From: Massilia putida
GTDB taxonomy: Bacteria; Pseudomonadota; Gammaproteobacteria; Burkholderiales; Burkholderiaceae_D
Reading direction: 5' to 3'
Assembly (NCBI RefSeq): GCF_001941825.1
Contig: NZ_CP019038.1
Location: forward strand, 992,001-1,056,000
Length of the DNA: 64,000 bases
The notes beneath the pieces are model-generated. The model was given only the letters and a program-made list of their open reading frames with translations. It was not told the origin of the DNA and made no database searches. Shown here piece by piece: positions 41,367 to 49,479 of the stretch. The position numbers and the translations under genes were made by a program. The stretch's first letter is position 1; every line of letters starts with the position of its first letter.

Positions 41367-41414
41367 GCCACGCATTGTCGATCCAGAGCTGGGCGCAGTA
41401 TTGAACCGAAACGA

Positions 41415-41448
41415 CATAGTTCCATACGGCAACTATGTTTGATAACAT
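41415..41448. promoter_or_regulatory. Inverted repeats between the P450 gene and the divergent secreted-protein gene
   Basis: CATAGTT (41415-41421) and AACTATG (41431-41437) form a 7-bp inverted repeat with a 9-bp centre, and ATGTT-tgat-AACAT (41435-41448) overlaps its right arm. The segment is AT-rich relative to its surroundings and lies in the divergent promoter region, which fits an operator. No adjacent regulator gene is obvious. Confidence 0.45.
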
Positions 41449-41478
41449 GGCATTCCGATCATTTGGCCAAAACACCAC

Positions 41479-41931
41479 ATGCGTCATTGGATTGCCATTG
41501 CTGCCGCTGCCCTGCTCACGGGGTTCGCCCGGGCGGACGAACCCGCCGCCTGCTACGTCTACAAGGATCCCACCGGCGATTTCGTGCCGCGTAACGTGCA
41601 GGCGCTCGGTGCCGATCCGGCGCTCGCCGGACAGATCACGCACCTGATCAACGAGAACAACCGCGCGACCGGCAAATGCATGCAAAGGTTTATCAAACGC
41701 GAAGGCGCGTGGCCGAACGGCGCCGGCGTCCTGTACGGCGCGCGTGTCTCACCGGCCGGCAAGGTTACGCAGGTGTCGGTCCTGGCGGTCAACAATCTCA
41801 ACGACAACATGCTGATGGCCTGCATCGCACGGACGATCTGCGAATGGGAGCTGGAACCGGACGCGGATGGCCGCGAACGCCTGGTCGAGCTGCCGCCCTA
41901 CGTGCTGGCAGATTACGGGGGGCGGCGTTAA
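41479..41931 (+). CDS. Small secreted protein, AgmX/TonB-C-terminal-like
   Basis: A 150-residue exported protein with a signal peptide (HWIAIAAAALLTGFARA). The mature part contains GVLYGARVSPAGKVTQVSVLAV, then MLMACIARTICEWELEPD, an arrangement (beta-hairpin with G-K-V, then a Cys-containing helix) reminiscent of AgmX/PglI or TonB C-terminal domains. Four Cys residues in the mature chain could form disulfides. It is divergent from the P450 gene across a short palindromic region. Function is unknown. No strong ribosome-binding site is visible before the ATG. Confidence 0.6.
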   Translation: MRHWIAIAAAALLTGFARADEPAACYVYKDPTGDFVPRNVQALGADPALAGQITHLINENNRATGKCMQRFIKREGAWPNGAGVLYGARVSPAGKVTQVSVLAVNNLNDNMLMACIARTICEWELEPDADGRERLVELPPYVLADYGGRR

Positions 41932-41964
41932 AGGCGGGCGCCGCGATCCGTTCGTCGCGCCGCG

Positions 41965-42759
41965 TCAGCCGCCAGGCGCCAGAAACCGCAGCGCGATCGC
42001 TTCGTATTCCCGCGGCATCTCCACATTCGGCAGGTGCACGGCAGGCAGCATCGCCAGCGCCGCGCCGCGAACCGCCGCCGCAATCTGCCGGCTGTGCTCC
42101 GGCAGCGTGACCGTGTCGAAATCGCCGCCGATGACGAGTGTCGGACGGTCGATCAGCGCGATCGTCCGGCGCTGGTCGGCGTCACGCACCGCGGCGAAGG
42201 CGCCGGCCAAGCCGTGCGGCGGCGTGCGCAGGATCATCGCGCGGAAACGCCGGATCGTCGGGCCATCTTCTTCCCGCAACGCGGCCGGAAACCAGTTCGC
42301 GAGGAAGGTGTCCGCCATCGCGTCCATCGCCGCGTGCTCGCGCAAACCGGCGATCTGCGCGTCGAAATAGCGGGCCGGGCCCAGATGCGGCGCCGTGTTG
42401 CTGAGGACGAGCCGGTCGATGCGTTCCGGTGCGTGCACGCCGAGCCACTGGCCGACGAAGCCGCCCAGCGACAGCCCGAGGAAATGCGCGCGCCCGATCC
42501 CGAGGTGGTCCATCAATTCCAGCACGTCGCGGCCGAGACGGTCGATCGAATACGCGCCGGCCGGTGCGCCCGAGCCGCCGTGGCCGCGCATGTCGTAGCG
42601 CAGCACGCGGAAGTGCCGGGCGAAGGCGTCGACGTTGTCGTCCCACATCGTGTGGTCCGTCGCGATCGAGTTGGACAAAATGAGTACCGGATCGGCCGCA
42701 CCGCCGTCCAGGCGGTAGGCGAGGGGCGTGCCGTCGCCGAGGGTCATCGTTTGCAGCAT
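41965..42759 (-). CDS. Alpha/beta hydrolase, 3-oxoadipate enol-lactonase-like
   Basis: A 264-residue alpha/beta hydrolase. The nucleophile elbow GLSLGGFVGQW, the oxyanion region LSNSIATDHTMWD, RYDMRGHGGSGAPAGAYSIDRLG, GGDFDTVT (acid) and VHLPNVEMP (His) closely follow the PcaD pattern. PcaD opens beta-ketoadipate enol-lactone in the protocatechuate/catechol pathway. AAGGAGAACGAC precedes the ATG. No other pca gene is nearby, so it may instead be a PcaD-like lactonase of another pathway. It is divergent from the LysR-type gene at 42878, the likely regulator. Confidence 0.8.
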   Translation of the reverse strand: MLQTMTLGDGTPLAYRLDGGAADPVLILSNSIATDHTMWDDNVDAFARHFRVLRYDMRGHGGSGAPAGAYSIDRLGRDVLELMDHLGIGRAHFLGLSLGGFVGQWLGVHAPERIDRLVLSNTAPHLGPARYFDAQIAGLREHAAMDAMADTFLANWFPAALREEDGPTIRRFRAMILRTPPHGLAGAFAAVRDADQRRTIALIDRPTLVIGGDFDTVTLPEHSRQIAAAVRGAALAMLPAVHLPNVEMPREYEAIALRFLAPGG

Positions 42760-42877
42760 GTCGTTCTCCTTGTGGTTGCATCGACATCATCGTAGGGCGA
42801 CGCGGCATCAAAAGACATTACAATGTTTTGTCAATCTTTGTAGACAGAGTGGACATGCACGACTTCACGCTGCAGAA

Positions 42878-43744
42878 TTGCAAAGCTTCGATGCCGTCGT
42901 CGCGCACGGCGGCTTCGAGGCGGCGGCACGCGCCCTGCACCGCTCGCATCCCGCCGTGTTCGCGGCCGTGGCCAAGCTGGAACGCCAGCTGGGCATCGCC
43001 CTGCTCGACCGGTCCGCCTACCGCGTGCGGTTGACCGACGCCGGCCGCGCGTTCCACCATAAGGCGCGCACGATCCTGCACGAGATGCAGGGCTTGCGCC
43101 GCTATGCCGCCCAACTGGCGATGGGCCAGGAGAGCGAATTGCGCATCGTGCTCGGCGATTTCTGTCCGCCCGCGCCGCTGCTGGCACGCCTCAGCCGATT
43201 CTTTGCCGGACATGCCGGCACGCGTCTGCACCTCGCGCTGGAAGCGGTGGGCGGCCCGGTGGAACGGCTGCTCGATGGCGACGCCGACCTGATCGTGCAT
43301 GGCGTCGACCGGCACGACCCGCGCATCGAGTCCATCGCTCTCGGCAAGGTGGCGTTCGTGCCCGTGATGGCGCCCGGCTTCGTGTCCCCGACGCGCAAGA
43401 ATCTGCGGCCGGACGACCTGCGCGCGAGCACGCAGGCCATCATCCGCGACACGGCACGCCACACGCCCGCCAAGGATCACTTCATGATCGCGGGCGCCCA
43501 CCAGTGCACGGTGCCGGACCACGCGACGAAGAAGGAGGTGATCCTGCACGGGCTCGCGTGGGGCCACCTGCCCCGCTTCCTGGTCGAGAAGGAGCTGCGG
43601 AGCGGAAAACTGGTGTCGATCGCGGGGCGGCATTTGCCGGGCAGCGTGGAGACGCTCGTGGCGGCGCGCCGGGCCGACGTGCCGCATGGTCCCGTGGCGC
43701 AGGCGCTGTGGGAGCACATCGCGGCACAGTGGAAGGCCCTGTGA
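42878..43744 (+). CDS. LysR family regulator, probable frameshift at the N-terminus
   Basis: The frame encodes most of a LysR regulator: the helix-turn-helix QSFDAVVAHGGFEAAARALHR continuing into HPAVFAAVAKLERQLGIALLDR, then a periplasmic-binding-protein-like effector domain to residue 288. No ATG is available in this frame near the expected start. The natural beginning (DMHDFTL) is in another frame at 42852-42872. Inserting one G after CTG at 42870-42872 would join the two as MHDFTL-AELQSFDAVV. Either a TTG at 42878 starts a slightly shortened protein, or a one-base deletion or sequencing error is present. It is divergent from the PcaD-like gene. Confidence 0.65.
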   Translation: MQSFDAVVAHGGFEAAARALHRSHPAVFAAVAKLERQLGIALLDRSAYRVRLTDAGRAFHHKARTILHEMQGLRRYAAQLAMGQESELRIVLGDFCPPAPLLARLSRFFAGHAGTRLHLALEAVGGPVERLLDGDADLIVHGVDRHDPRIESIALGKVAFVPVMAPGFVSPTRKNLRPDDLRASTQAIIRDTARHTPAKDHFMIAGAHQCTVPDHATKKEVILHGLAWGHLPRFLVEKELRSGKLVSIAGRHLPGSVETLVAARRADVPHGPVAQALWEHIAAQWKAL

Positions 43745-43776
43745 ACAGAATGGCATCGTTGCTATACTTGCACGCC

Positions 43777-44691
43777 ATGATCCCCACCCAGCCCCCGCCC
43801 TGTCCCGATCCGCTCGCGCGCGCGCCGCGTGCCGGCGCGCCGACCGACTGGCTGCGCCTGCCCCCGGCTTCGCTGCAGGGTGCGCTCGTCGCCGTGGCCG
43901 GACGGGACACGCGCGGCCTGGCGCTGGACGACGTGCAGCGTCTGTCGCATTTCCCGTCGTCGCCGCTCGTCACCCTGTCGTGGTACCGCGATGTCGACAT
44001 GGGCCAGGTCAGGCAAGGCGCGCGCGGCGTCGAATGGCAACCGTTCGGCGCGTCCTGCGTCGTCTCCGGCACGCAGGCGCATCCCAGCACGACGTGGGCG
44101 CCGACGACGGGACACGGCTGCATGGCGTTATTCCGTGCCGACGCCGCGCAAGCCTTGTTCGGGCTGGATCTCGGCGCCATCCAGGACCGGTTCGTGTGCG
44201 CCGCCGACGTCATGGGCGCCGAATGGGCGCCGCTCTGGGACGCGCTGCGCGCCAGCGCCGACGCAGATCTGATCGACGTGCTTGAGCTCCACCTCGCGCG
44301 CCGCTGGCAGACGCTGCGCGGCCGCGATTCGGACCAGCCCTCGCTGCGCCAGCTCGGACGGCACTGGGTCGAGCGCCTCGCGTGGCAGGCGCACGAGTGG
44401 CGGCGCGAGCACAGTCCGCGCCACGTCGAGCGCCGCATCAAGTCGTTCAGCGGACGCTCGCTGCGCGAATGGCAGGCCATCGTGCGCACGGAAGGCCTGT
44501 TCTTCGCCGCGCGCGACCGCCACGACGCCGGCCAGCCGTTCGACTGGGCCACCATGGCGCTGGACGAAGGCTTCGCGGACCAGGCCCACATGACGCGCAC
44601 CGTGCGCCGCATCACGGGTTTCACGCCGGGCGAATTCGCCCGCCGATTCGCCGAGGACGAGTCGTTCTGGATGTACCGGCTGTGGGTGTGA
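43777..44691 (+). CDS. AraC family transcriptional regulator
   Basis: A 304-residue regulator. The N-terminal part (about 20-170) is a poorly conserved sensing domain (TLSWYRDVDMG, PTTGHGCMALFRAD). The C-terminal double helix-turn-helix (about 195-295) ends with the AraC signature DWATMALDEGFADQAHMTRTVRRITGFTPGEF. The ATG at 43777 is chosen although in-frame GTG 43741 and ATG 43750 exist upstream; TATACT at 43763-43768 could be a -10 element, which argues for the downstream start. It follows the LysR gene and is convergent with the TonB receptor gene. Confidence 0.82.
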   Translation: MIPTQPPPCPDPLARAPRAGAPTDWLRLPPASLQGALVAVAGRDTRGLALDDVQRLSHFPSSPLVTLSWYRDVDMGQVRQGARGVEWQPFGASCVVSGTQAHPSTTWAPTTGHGCMALFRADAAQALFGLDLGAIQDRFVCAADVMGAEWAPLWDALRASADADLIDVLELHLARRWQTLRGRDSDQPSLRQLGRHWVERLAWQAHEWRREHSPRHVERRIKSFSGRSLREWQAIVRTEGLFFAARDRHDAGQPFDWATMALDEGFADQAHMTRTVRRITGFTPGEFARRFAEDESFWMYRLWV

Positions 44692-44694
44692 ACC

Positions 44695-46848
44695 TCAGTC
44701 GAACGTGTAGCGCAGCCCGACGCGGATCGTGCGCGGTGCGCCCGGCGCGTAAAAGGTCGAATGCATGGGGCGCGCCATGAACGTGCCGTCCGCCGTGAAT
44801 CCGGCGGCGCCCAGCTGCGCCGCCGTCGCATAGCGGCGGTCGAGCAGATTGTCGACCTGGGCGAACCAGCGCAGGCGCGGCGTCGCCCGCAACGCCGTCC
44901 CGAAGTCGAACACCGCGTGGCCCGCGGTCTTGCCGCTGCCGTCCGGGCGATGCAGGCCGTTTTCGTTGCCGCGCGCCGTCGCATCGGACACCGCGAGCAT
45001 GCCCAGGTCCGCCGACCACGCCGGCGTGATCCGCCACTCGGCGCGCGCCTTGAACACGTGGTGCGGCGTCAAGGGCAGGCGGTCGCCGGGCCGGATCGCG
45101 ATATTGCCGTCGGCGTCCGCGCTGCTGTTGGCCGGGCTGTTGATGGTCTCGCCGCTTGCGAACGTCGCGTCCAGGTAAGTGTAATGCGCGGACAGCGCGA
45201 CGGCACCGGCGCGGCCGTCGGCACCCAGCTCGATGCCCTGGCGCCGCGTCCTGCCGAAATTGCGGAAGTAGCCGAAGCCCGCCGCGTTGTCCGCGACGAA
45301 CAGGATGTCGTGGCCGTTCGTCGCGCGGAACACGCCCGCGTTCCAGTGCACGCCGCCGACCGTCCAGCGCACGCCCGCTTCCCACGTGCGCGTGACGACC
45401 TGCTTCAACGGCGGATCGCCCGCCATCGCGTTCGGCAGCTTGCACGGCGTGGCCGGGTCGGCGCAGCCCAGCTCCACGGCCGTCGGCGTGCGGCTGCCTT
45501 CGTTGTAGCCGGCATAAGCGTTGATCTGCCGCGACGGTGACCACGTGATGCCGATCGCCGGGTTGAAACGGCCATAGCGATGATCGCCGTCGAGCGAGCC
45601 GCGGCCGCCGCCGGGGTCGATGTGGTCGCGGTTGCGGACCGCCGTGCGGTTGTAGCGGCCGGACAGCGTCATGTGCAGGTCGTCGCGCACGGCCACGGTG
45701 TCCGTCGCATAGACGCTCCACGTGCGCGCGCGGCCCGTCAGGTCGACCGCCCTGTCGCCGTCGAACGCGTCGGCCGGCGCGATGCGGCGCTCCGGATCGA
45801 CGTCGCCGAATTGCACGCTCTGGCGGAAATCCGCGCGGTTGGCATCGAACGCCGCGCCGGCGGTCACTCCGAAGACGGACGCTTGTGCGCTCAACCCGGC
45901 ATTCGTCTGCGTGCTCGCCGAGCGGTTGATGAGGCCTTTTTTCACGTCCTCGTCGAACGCATCGCCGTTCAAGTCGCCGTTGAGGGTCGACGTGCGGATG
46001 CGGCGGTAGTACGCGTTCCCCGACAGCAGAAGGTCGTCCGAGACCCGATGGCTGGCCGTGAGATTGAGCAGCACGGCGCGGTTCTTCGTCACGTCGGGCT
46101 TCGTATAGACGCTGGCGTAGTCCCGCGCCAGCAGCCGCTGCTCCTGCAAGCCGTTGCCGGCGAGGCTGGCGGACGACAGGGCGGCGCTCAGCGCGACATC
46201 GTTCGCCCCGTCGCGCCAACCGGCCTTGCCGAACAGCTGGCCGAGACGCGTGGGCGAATCGTCGCGCCAGCCGCCATCGCGAAAGCCCGTGCCCGTGACG
46301 TACCAGTGCAGGCCGCGGCCGTCGTGCCCGCCGTGTTCGAATCCGATCTCCGCGCGGGCGTAGCTGCCGCCCTGGGCCGACACGATGGTGCCCGGGTCAT
46401 GCTCGCCATCCTTCGTGCGCACGGCCAGCGCACCGCCCAGCGTGTTCAGTCCGAACAGCGGATTCGAGCCCGGCATCAACGTCAGGGACGCGATGGCGGC
46501 GCGCGGGATCAAGTCCCAGCTGACGACGTCGCCGAACGGTTGATTCATGCGCACGCCGTCCACGTAGACGGACAAGCCTTGCGGCGTGCCGAGCAAGGGC
46601 GACGCCGTGAAGCCGCGGTAATTGACGTCCGGCTGGAATGGATTGCCCTGGATCTCGTTGACGACGACGCTGCCCAGGCGGCGGTTCAACGCGTCCGGCA
46701 AGGTGGCGCCGTCCGGCGCGTTGACGGCGGCCTCGTTCAAGGTCTGTACGTTCGCCGGAATCATTTCGCGCGCGACGCCGACGCCCGGCAGCGGCATCGT
46801 GCCGACGATTTCGACGATGGCGGGCGGTAAGTTCGTGTAGGGTGCCAT
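44695..46848 (-). CDS. TonB-dependent outer-membrane receptor with weak N-terminal signal
   Basis: A receptor of about 717 residues. The plug domain begins with AIVEIVGTMPLPGVGVAREMIPANVQTL and contains YVDGVRMNQPFGDVVSWDLIP, then GLNTLGGALAVRTKDG. The beta-barrel carries the SRTPTAVELGCADP segment and ends with VGLRYTFD, as expected for outer-membrane insertion. ATG 46848 leaves no signal peptide and lacks a ribosome-binding site. Extending to GTG 46917 adds a hydrophobic but untypical leader, so the true start is uncertain and 5' damage is possible. It is convergent with the AraC gene. The ligand is unknown; relatives transport iron complexes or small organic molecules. Confidence 0.78.
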   Translation of the reverse strand: MAPYTNLPPAIVEIVGTMPLPGVGVAREMIPANVQTLNEAAVNAPDGATLPDALNRRLGSVVVNEIQGNPFQPDVNYRGFTASPLLGTPQGLSVYVDGVRMNQPFGDVVSWDLIPRAAIASLTLMPGSNPLFGLNTLGGALAVRTKDGEHDPGTIVSAQGGSYARAEIGFEHGGHDGRGLHWYVTGTGFRDGGWRDDSPTRLGQLFGKAGWRDGANDVALSAALSSASLAGNGLQEQRLLARDYASVYTKPDVTKNRAVLLNLTASHRVSDDLLLSGNAYYRRIRTSTLNGDLNGDAFDEDVKKGLINRSASTQTNAGLSAQASVFGVTAGAAFDANRADFRQSVQFGDVDPERRIAPADAFDGDRAVDLTGRARTWSVYATDTVAVRDDLHMTLSGRYNRTAVRNRDHIDPGGGRGSLDGDHRYGRFNPAIGITWSPSRQINAYAGYNEGSRTPTAVELGCADPATPCKLPNAMAGDPPLKQVVTRTWEAGVRWTVGGVHWNAGVFRATNGHDILFVADNAAGFGYFRNFGRTRRQGIELGADGRAGAVALSAHYTYLDATFASGETINSPANSSADADGNIAIRPGDRLPLTPHHVFKARAEWRITPAWSADLGMLAVSDATARGNENGLHRPDGSGKTAGHAVFDFGTALRATPRLRWFAQVDNLLDRRYATAAQLGAAGFTADGTFMARPMHSTFYAPGAPRTIRVGLRYTFD

Positions 46849-46959
46849 GATGGCTATCACTGCACGAACCGTTCCAGGACGCGGTGCCACGACAACCGCG
46901 AGGCGCACGCACGACACTGCGCCATTCCGGATCAGACGGGTGTTCCGTTCCGGTACAAC

Positions 46960-47784
46960 TCAGGTCGGCGCGAAGATCCGGTTCAGCTCCGCCGCCGGCG
47001 GCGCCTCGTCCGCATACCCGAATGTCCCCTGCCCGAGCACCTCGCGCGCGCCGCGCATGAGCGCCCCGTACGCGGCCCGCGCGAGCGAGGCGCCCAGGCT
47101 CACGCGCGCGACGCCGAGCCGCGCCAGTTCGGGCACCGTGAGCTGCATGCCGGGCATGCCCATCATGATGTTGACCGGCCGGTCGACGGACCGCACAACC
47201 TCCGCGATGTCCTCCGGCGTGCGCAGGCCGGGCGCGAACAGGACGTCCGCACCCGCTTCCTGGTAAGCCTGCAGGCGGCGGATGGTGTCGCCGAGATTCG
47301 GCCTGCCGACGCGGAAGTTTTCGGCGCGGCCCGTGAGCACGAACTTGAAGTCGAGCGAACGCGCCGCCTCGGCCGCCGCGCAGATGCGGTCGGCGGCCAG
47401 GCCGATGTCGAACAGGGGATGGTCCGGATCGTCGGTCGCATCCTCGATGGAACCGCCCACGATACCCGTCGCCGCCGCCTCGATGATCGTCCGTGCCGCG
47501 TCGTCGGCGGAGGGTCCGAAACCCGATTGCAGGTCGGCCGAGAGCGGCAGGTCCGTCGCCGCCGCCAATTCGGCCAGGTGCGGCAGCATCTCCGCCACGG
47601 TGATGGTCGGATCGGTCTTCGCCTTCGAGAACGCGAAGCCGGCACTGGTCCCGGCCAGCGCCTGGAAACCCAGGTGCTGCAGCAGCTTCGCCGATCCCGC
47701 ATCCCACGGGTTCGGAATGACGAAGCAGTTGCCGTGCCTGTGCAGTTCGGCGAACGCCTGCGATTTTTCCAGCTGGGTCTTCAT
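46960..47784 (-). CDS. Isocitrate lyase/phosphoenolpyruvate mutase family protein
   Basis: A 274-residue TIM-barrel protein of the PEP mutase/ICL superfamily. It shows IPNPWDAGSAKLL, LSADLQSGFG (metal-binding Asp region), GGSIEDAT, TGRAENF and GVARVSLGASLARAAYGAL. It lacks the KKCGH-type catalytic Cys loop of isocitrate lyase, so ICL activity is unlikely. Members include carboxyphosphonoenolpyruvate mutases, oxaloacetate decarboxylases and many uncharacterised proteins. AGGAG is 6 nt before ATG 47784. It appears monocistronic, between the TonB receptor and pyk. Confidence 0.8.
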   Translation of the reverse strand: MKTQLEKSQAFAELHRHGNCFVIPNPWDAGSAKLLQHLGFQALAGTSAGFAFSKAKTDPTITVAEMLPHLAELAAATDLPLSADLQSGFGPSADDAARTIIEAAATGIVGGSIEDATDDPDHPLFDIGLAADRICAAAEAARSLDFKFVLTGRAENFRVGRPNLGDTIRRLQAYQEAGADVLFAPGLRTPEDIAEVVRSVDRPVNIMMGMPGMQLTVPELARLGVARVSLGASLARAAYGALMRGAREVLGQGTFGYADEAPPAAELNRIFAPT

Positions 47785-47851
47785 GCGCATCTCCTGTCGA
47801 TGTGAGAACGCTACGTTACCAGAGCGGCGCGATCGGAAGATGCGCACAAAG

Positions 47852-49282
47852 TCACATCGCGGGTTCCTCGCCCACGCGCACGACGTGCAACAGATTCGTG
47901 CGGCCCGGGCGGCCGGAGGGGAAGCCGGCCACCACGACGACGTCGTCCCCGACATCGGCCAGACCGCAGCGTTGCGCGGCCGCGACACCGTCCGCCACCA
48001 TGCGGTCGAAGCCTTCCGCTTCCTCGAACGGCACCGGATGCACGCCCCACACGAGCGCGAGGCGGCGCGCGATGGCGGGCCTCGGCGTCAGCGCGAGGAT
48101 CGGTGCCGACGGACGCTCGCGGCTCGCGCGCAGGCACGTCGCGCCGCTGGCCGTGTAGGTGACCGTCGCGGCGGGCGCCAGCAGGTTCGTCACGCGGCGC
48201 AGCGAACAGCAGATGGCGTCCGCCGTCGTCTTGTCGGCCGGCTTGTGGCTCGCATCGAGGCCCTCGCGCCAGCGCGGGTCCTGCTCCACTTCGCGGATCA
48301 CGCTGTCCATCACGGTCACCGATTGCACCGGGTACTGGCCCGAGGCCGATTCCGCCGACAGCATCACGGCGTCGGCGCCTTCGTAGATGGCGGTGGCGAC
48401 GTCGGATACCTCCGCGCGCGTCGGCACGGGTGCCGTCGTCATCGACTCGAGCATCTGCGTGGCGACGACGACCGGGCGGCCGGCCGCGCGGGCCGCGTGC
48501 ACGATCCGGCGCTGCAGCACGGGCACCTGCTGCGGCGGCAATTCCACGCCGAGGTCGCCGCGCGCGACCATGATGCCGTCGGCGAGCGCCACGATCCCGT
48601 CCAGCGCGTCGATCGCGGCCGGCTTTTCCAGCTTGGCCATGATCCAGGCGCGGTCGCCGATGAGGGCACGCGCCTCGACGATGTCTTCCGGCCGCTGCAC
48701 GAACGACAGCGCGACCCAGTCCACGCCCAGCTCCAGGCCGAACGCGAGGTCGGCGCGGTCCTTCGCCGTCAGCGGCGAGATCGGCAGCACGACGCCGGGC
48801 ACGTTGACGCCCTTGCGATCGGACAGCGGCCCGCCGGCCATCACGGTCGTCTCGGCGAAGTCGGGGCCGCACGCATCCACGCGCAGGCGCAGCTTGCCGT
48901 CGTCCAGCAACAGGTCGGTGCCGGGGCGCAGCGCCGCGAAGATTTCCGGATGCGGCATGCCGGCGCGCGTGGCATCGCCTTCGCTCGGGTCCAGGTCGAG
49001 GCGGAAGCGGTTGCCGGTTTCGAGCATCGCGCGGCCGCCGGCCATGCGGCCCACGCGCAGCTTGGGTCCCTGCAGGTCCATCAGGATGCCGATGGGACGG
49101 CCGATGTCGCGCTCGACGCTGCGGATGGTGTTGTAGCGCGCGGCGTGGTCGTCGTGGCTGCCGTGGCTGAAATTCAGGCGGAAGACGTCGGCGCCGGCCA
49201 ATGCCAGCGCATAGATTTGATCGGAGGTGGAACTGGAGGGGCCGAGGGTGGCGAGAATACGGGCACGGCGTTGGCGTAGCAT
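47852..49282 (-). CDS. pyk: Pyruvate kinase
   Basis: A 476-residue glycolytic enzyme converting PEP and ADP to pyruvate and ATP. The A-domain carries LATLGPSS, FRLNFSHG, MDLQGPKLRVG and the active-site block AKLEKPAAI then GIMVARGDLGVELP, followed by ATQMLESM and SDVATAIYEGADAVMLSAE. The C-terminal allosteric domain extends to 476. It lies downstream of the glxR/hyi/gcl/ttuD genes as in other bacteria that assimilate glyoxylate, where the glycerate-derived triose phosphates end in pyruvate. A terminator upstream (49371-49408) makes it a separate transcript. Confidence 0.93.
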   Translation of the reverse strand: MLRQRRARILATLGPSSSTSDQIYALALAGADVFRLNFSHGSHDDHAARYNTIRSVERDIGRPIGILMDLQGPKLRVGRMAGGRAMLETGNRFRLDLDPSEGDATRAGMPHPEIFAALRPGTDLLLDDGKLRLRVDACGPDFAETTVMAGGPLSDRKGVNVPGVVLPISPLTAKDRADLAFGLELGVDWVALSFVQRPEDIVEARALIGDRAWIMAKLEKPAAIDALDGIVALADGIMVARGDLGVELPPQQVPVLQRRIVHAARAAGRPVVVATQMLESMTTAPVPTRAEVSDVATAIYEGADAVMLSAESASGQYPVQSVTVMDSVIREVEQDPRWREGLDASHKPADKTTADAICCSLRRVTNLLAPAATVTYTASGATCLRASRERPSAPILALTPRPAIARRLALVWGVHPVPFEEAEGFDRMVADGVAAAQRCGLADVGDDVVVVAGFPSGRPGRTNLLHVVRVGEEPAM

Positions 49283-49317
49283 GGATCAATCCTCAATATT
49301 CGGAGTCAGCAATATTC

Positions 49318-49355
49318 GGGGTCGGAGCCCGGTTTTCCGGGTGGGCTCTGACCCC
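49318..49355. repeat. Copy 1 of a GGGGTCGGAGCCC...GGGCTCTGACCCC hairpin repeat
   Basis: The 38-nt element starts GGGGTCGGAGCCCGG and ends GGGCTCTGACCCC; the arms pair with one mismatch around a GC-rich centre. A second copy at 49435-49473 has the same arms and a different loop. It sits between the pyk start and the ttuD terminator. Confidence 0.6.
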
Positions 49356-49370
49356 GACTGACTAAGGGGG

Positions 49371-49408
49371 AATAAAAAAACGGGTACGCCGCCGCCGCAG
49401 CGCACCCG
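49371..49408 (-). terminator. Rho-independent terminator after the ttuD operon
   Basis: Read on the minus strand, CGGGTGCGC pairs with GCGTACCCG (9 bp including one G-T pair) and is followed directly by TTTTTTTATT. This is the clearest intrinsic terminator in the window. It ends the gcl-hyi-glxR-ttuD transcript before pyk. Confidence 0.8.
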
Positions 49409-49434
49409 CTAAAGGGAAGTCTTTCTCTTTTCTC

Positions 49435-49473
49435 GGGGTCGGAGCCCGGCGTTCACGGGTGGGCTCTGACCCC
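49435..49473. repeat. Copy 2 of the GGGGTCGGAGCCC...GGGCTCTGACCCC hairpin repeat
   Basis: A 39-nt copy of the element at 49318-49355, in the same orientation, beginning 7 nt before the ttuD stop codon on the opposite strand. The arms are identical and the loop region differs (CGTTCAC instead of TTTTC). Two copies bracket the terminator. Confidence 0.6.
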
Positions 49474-49479
49474 GGGTGC

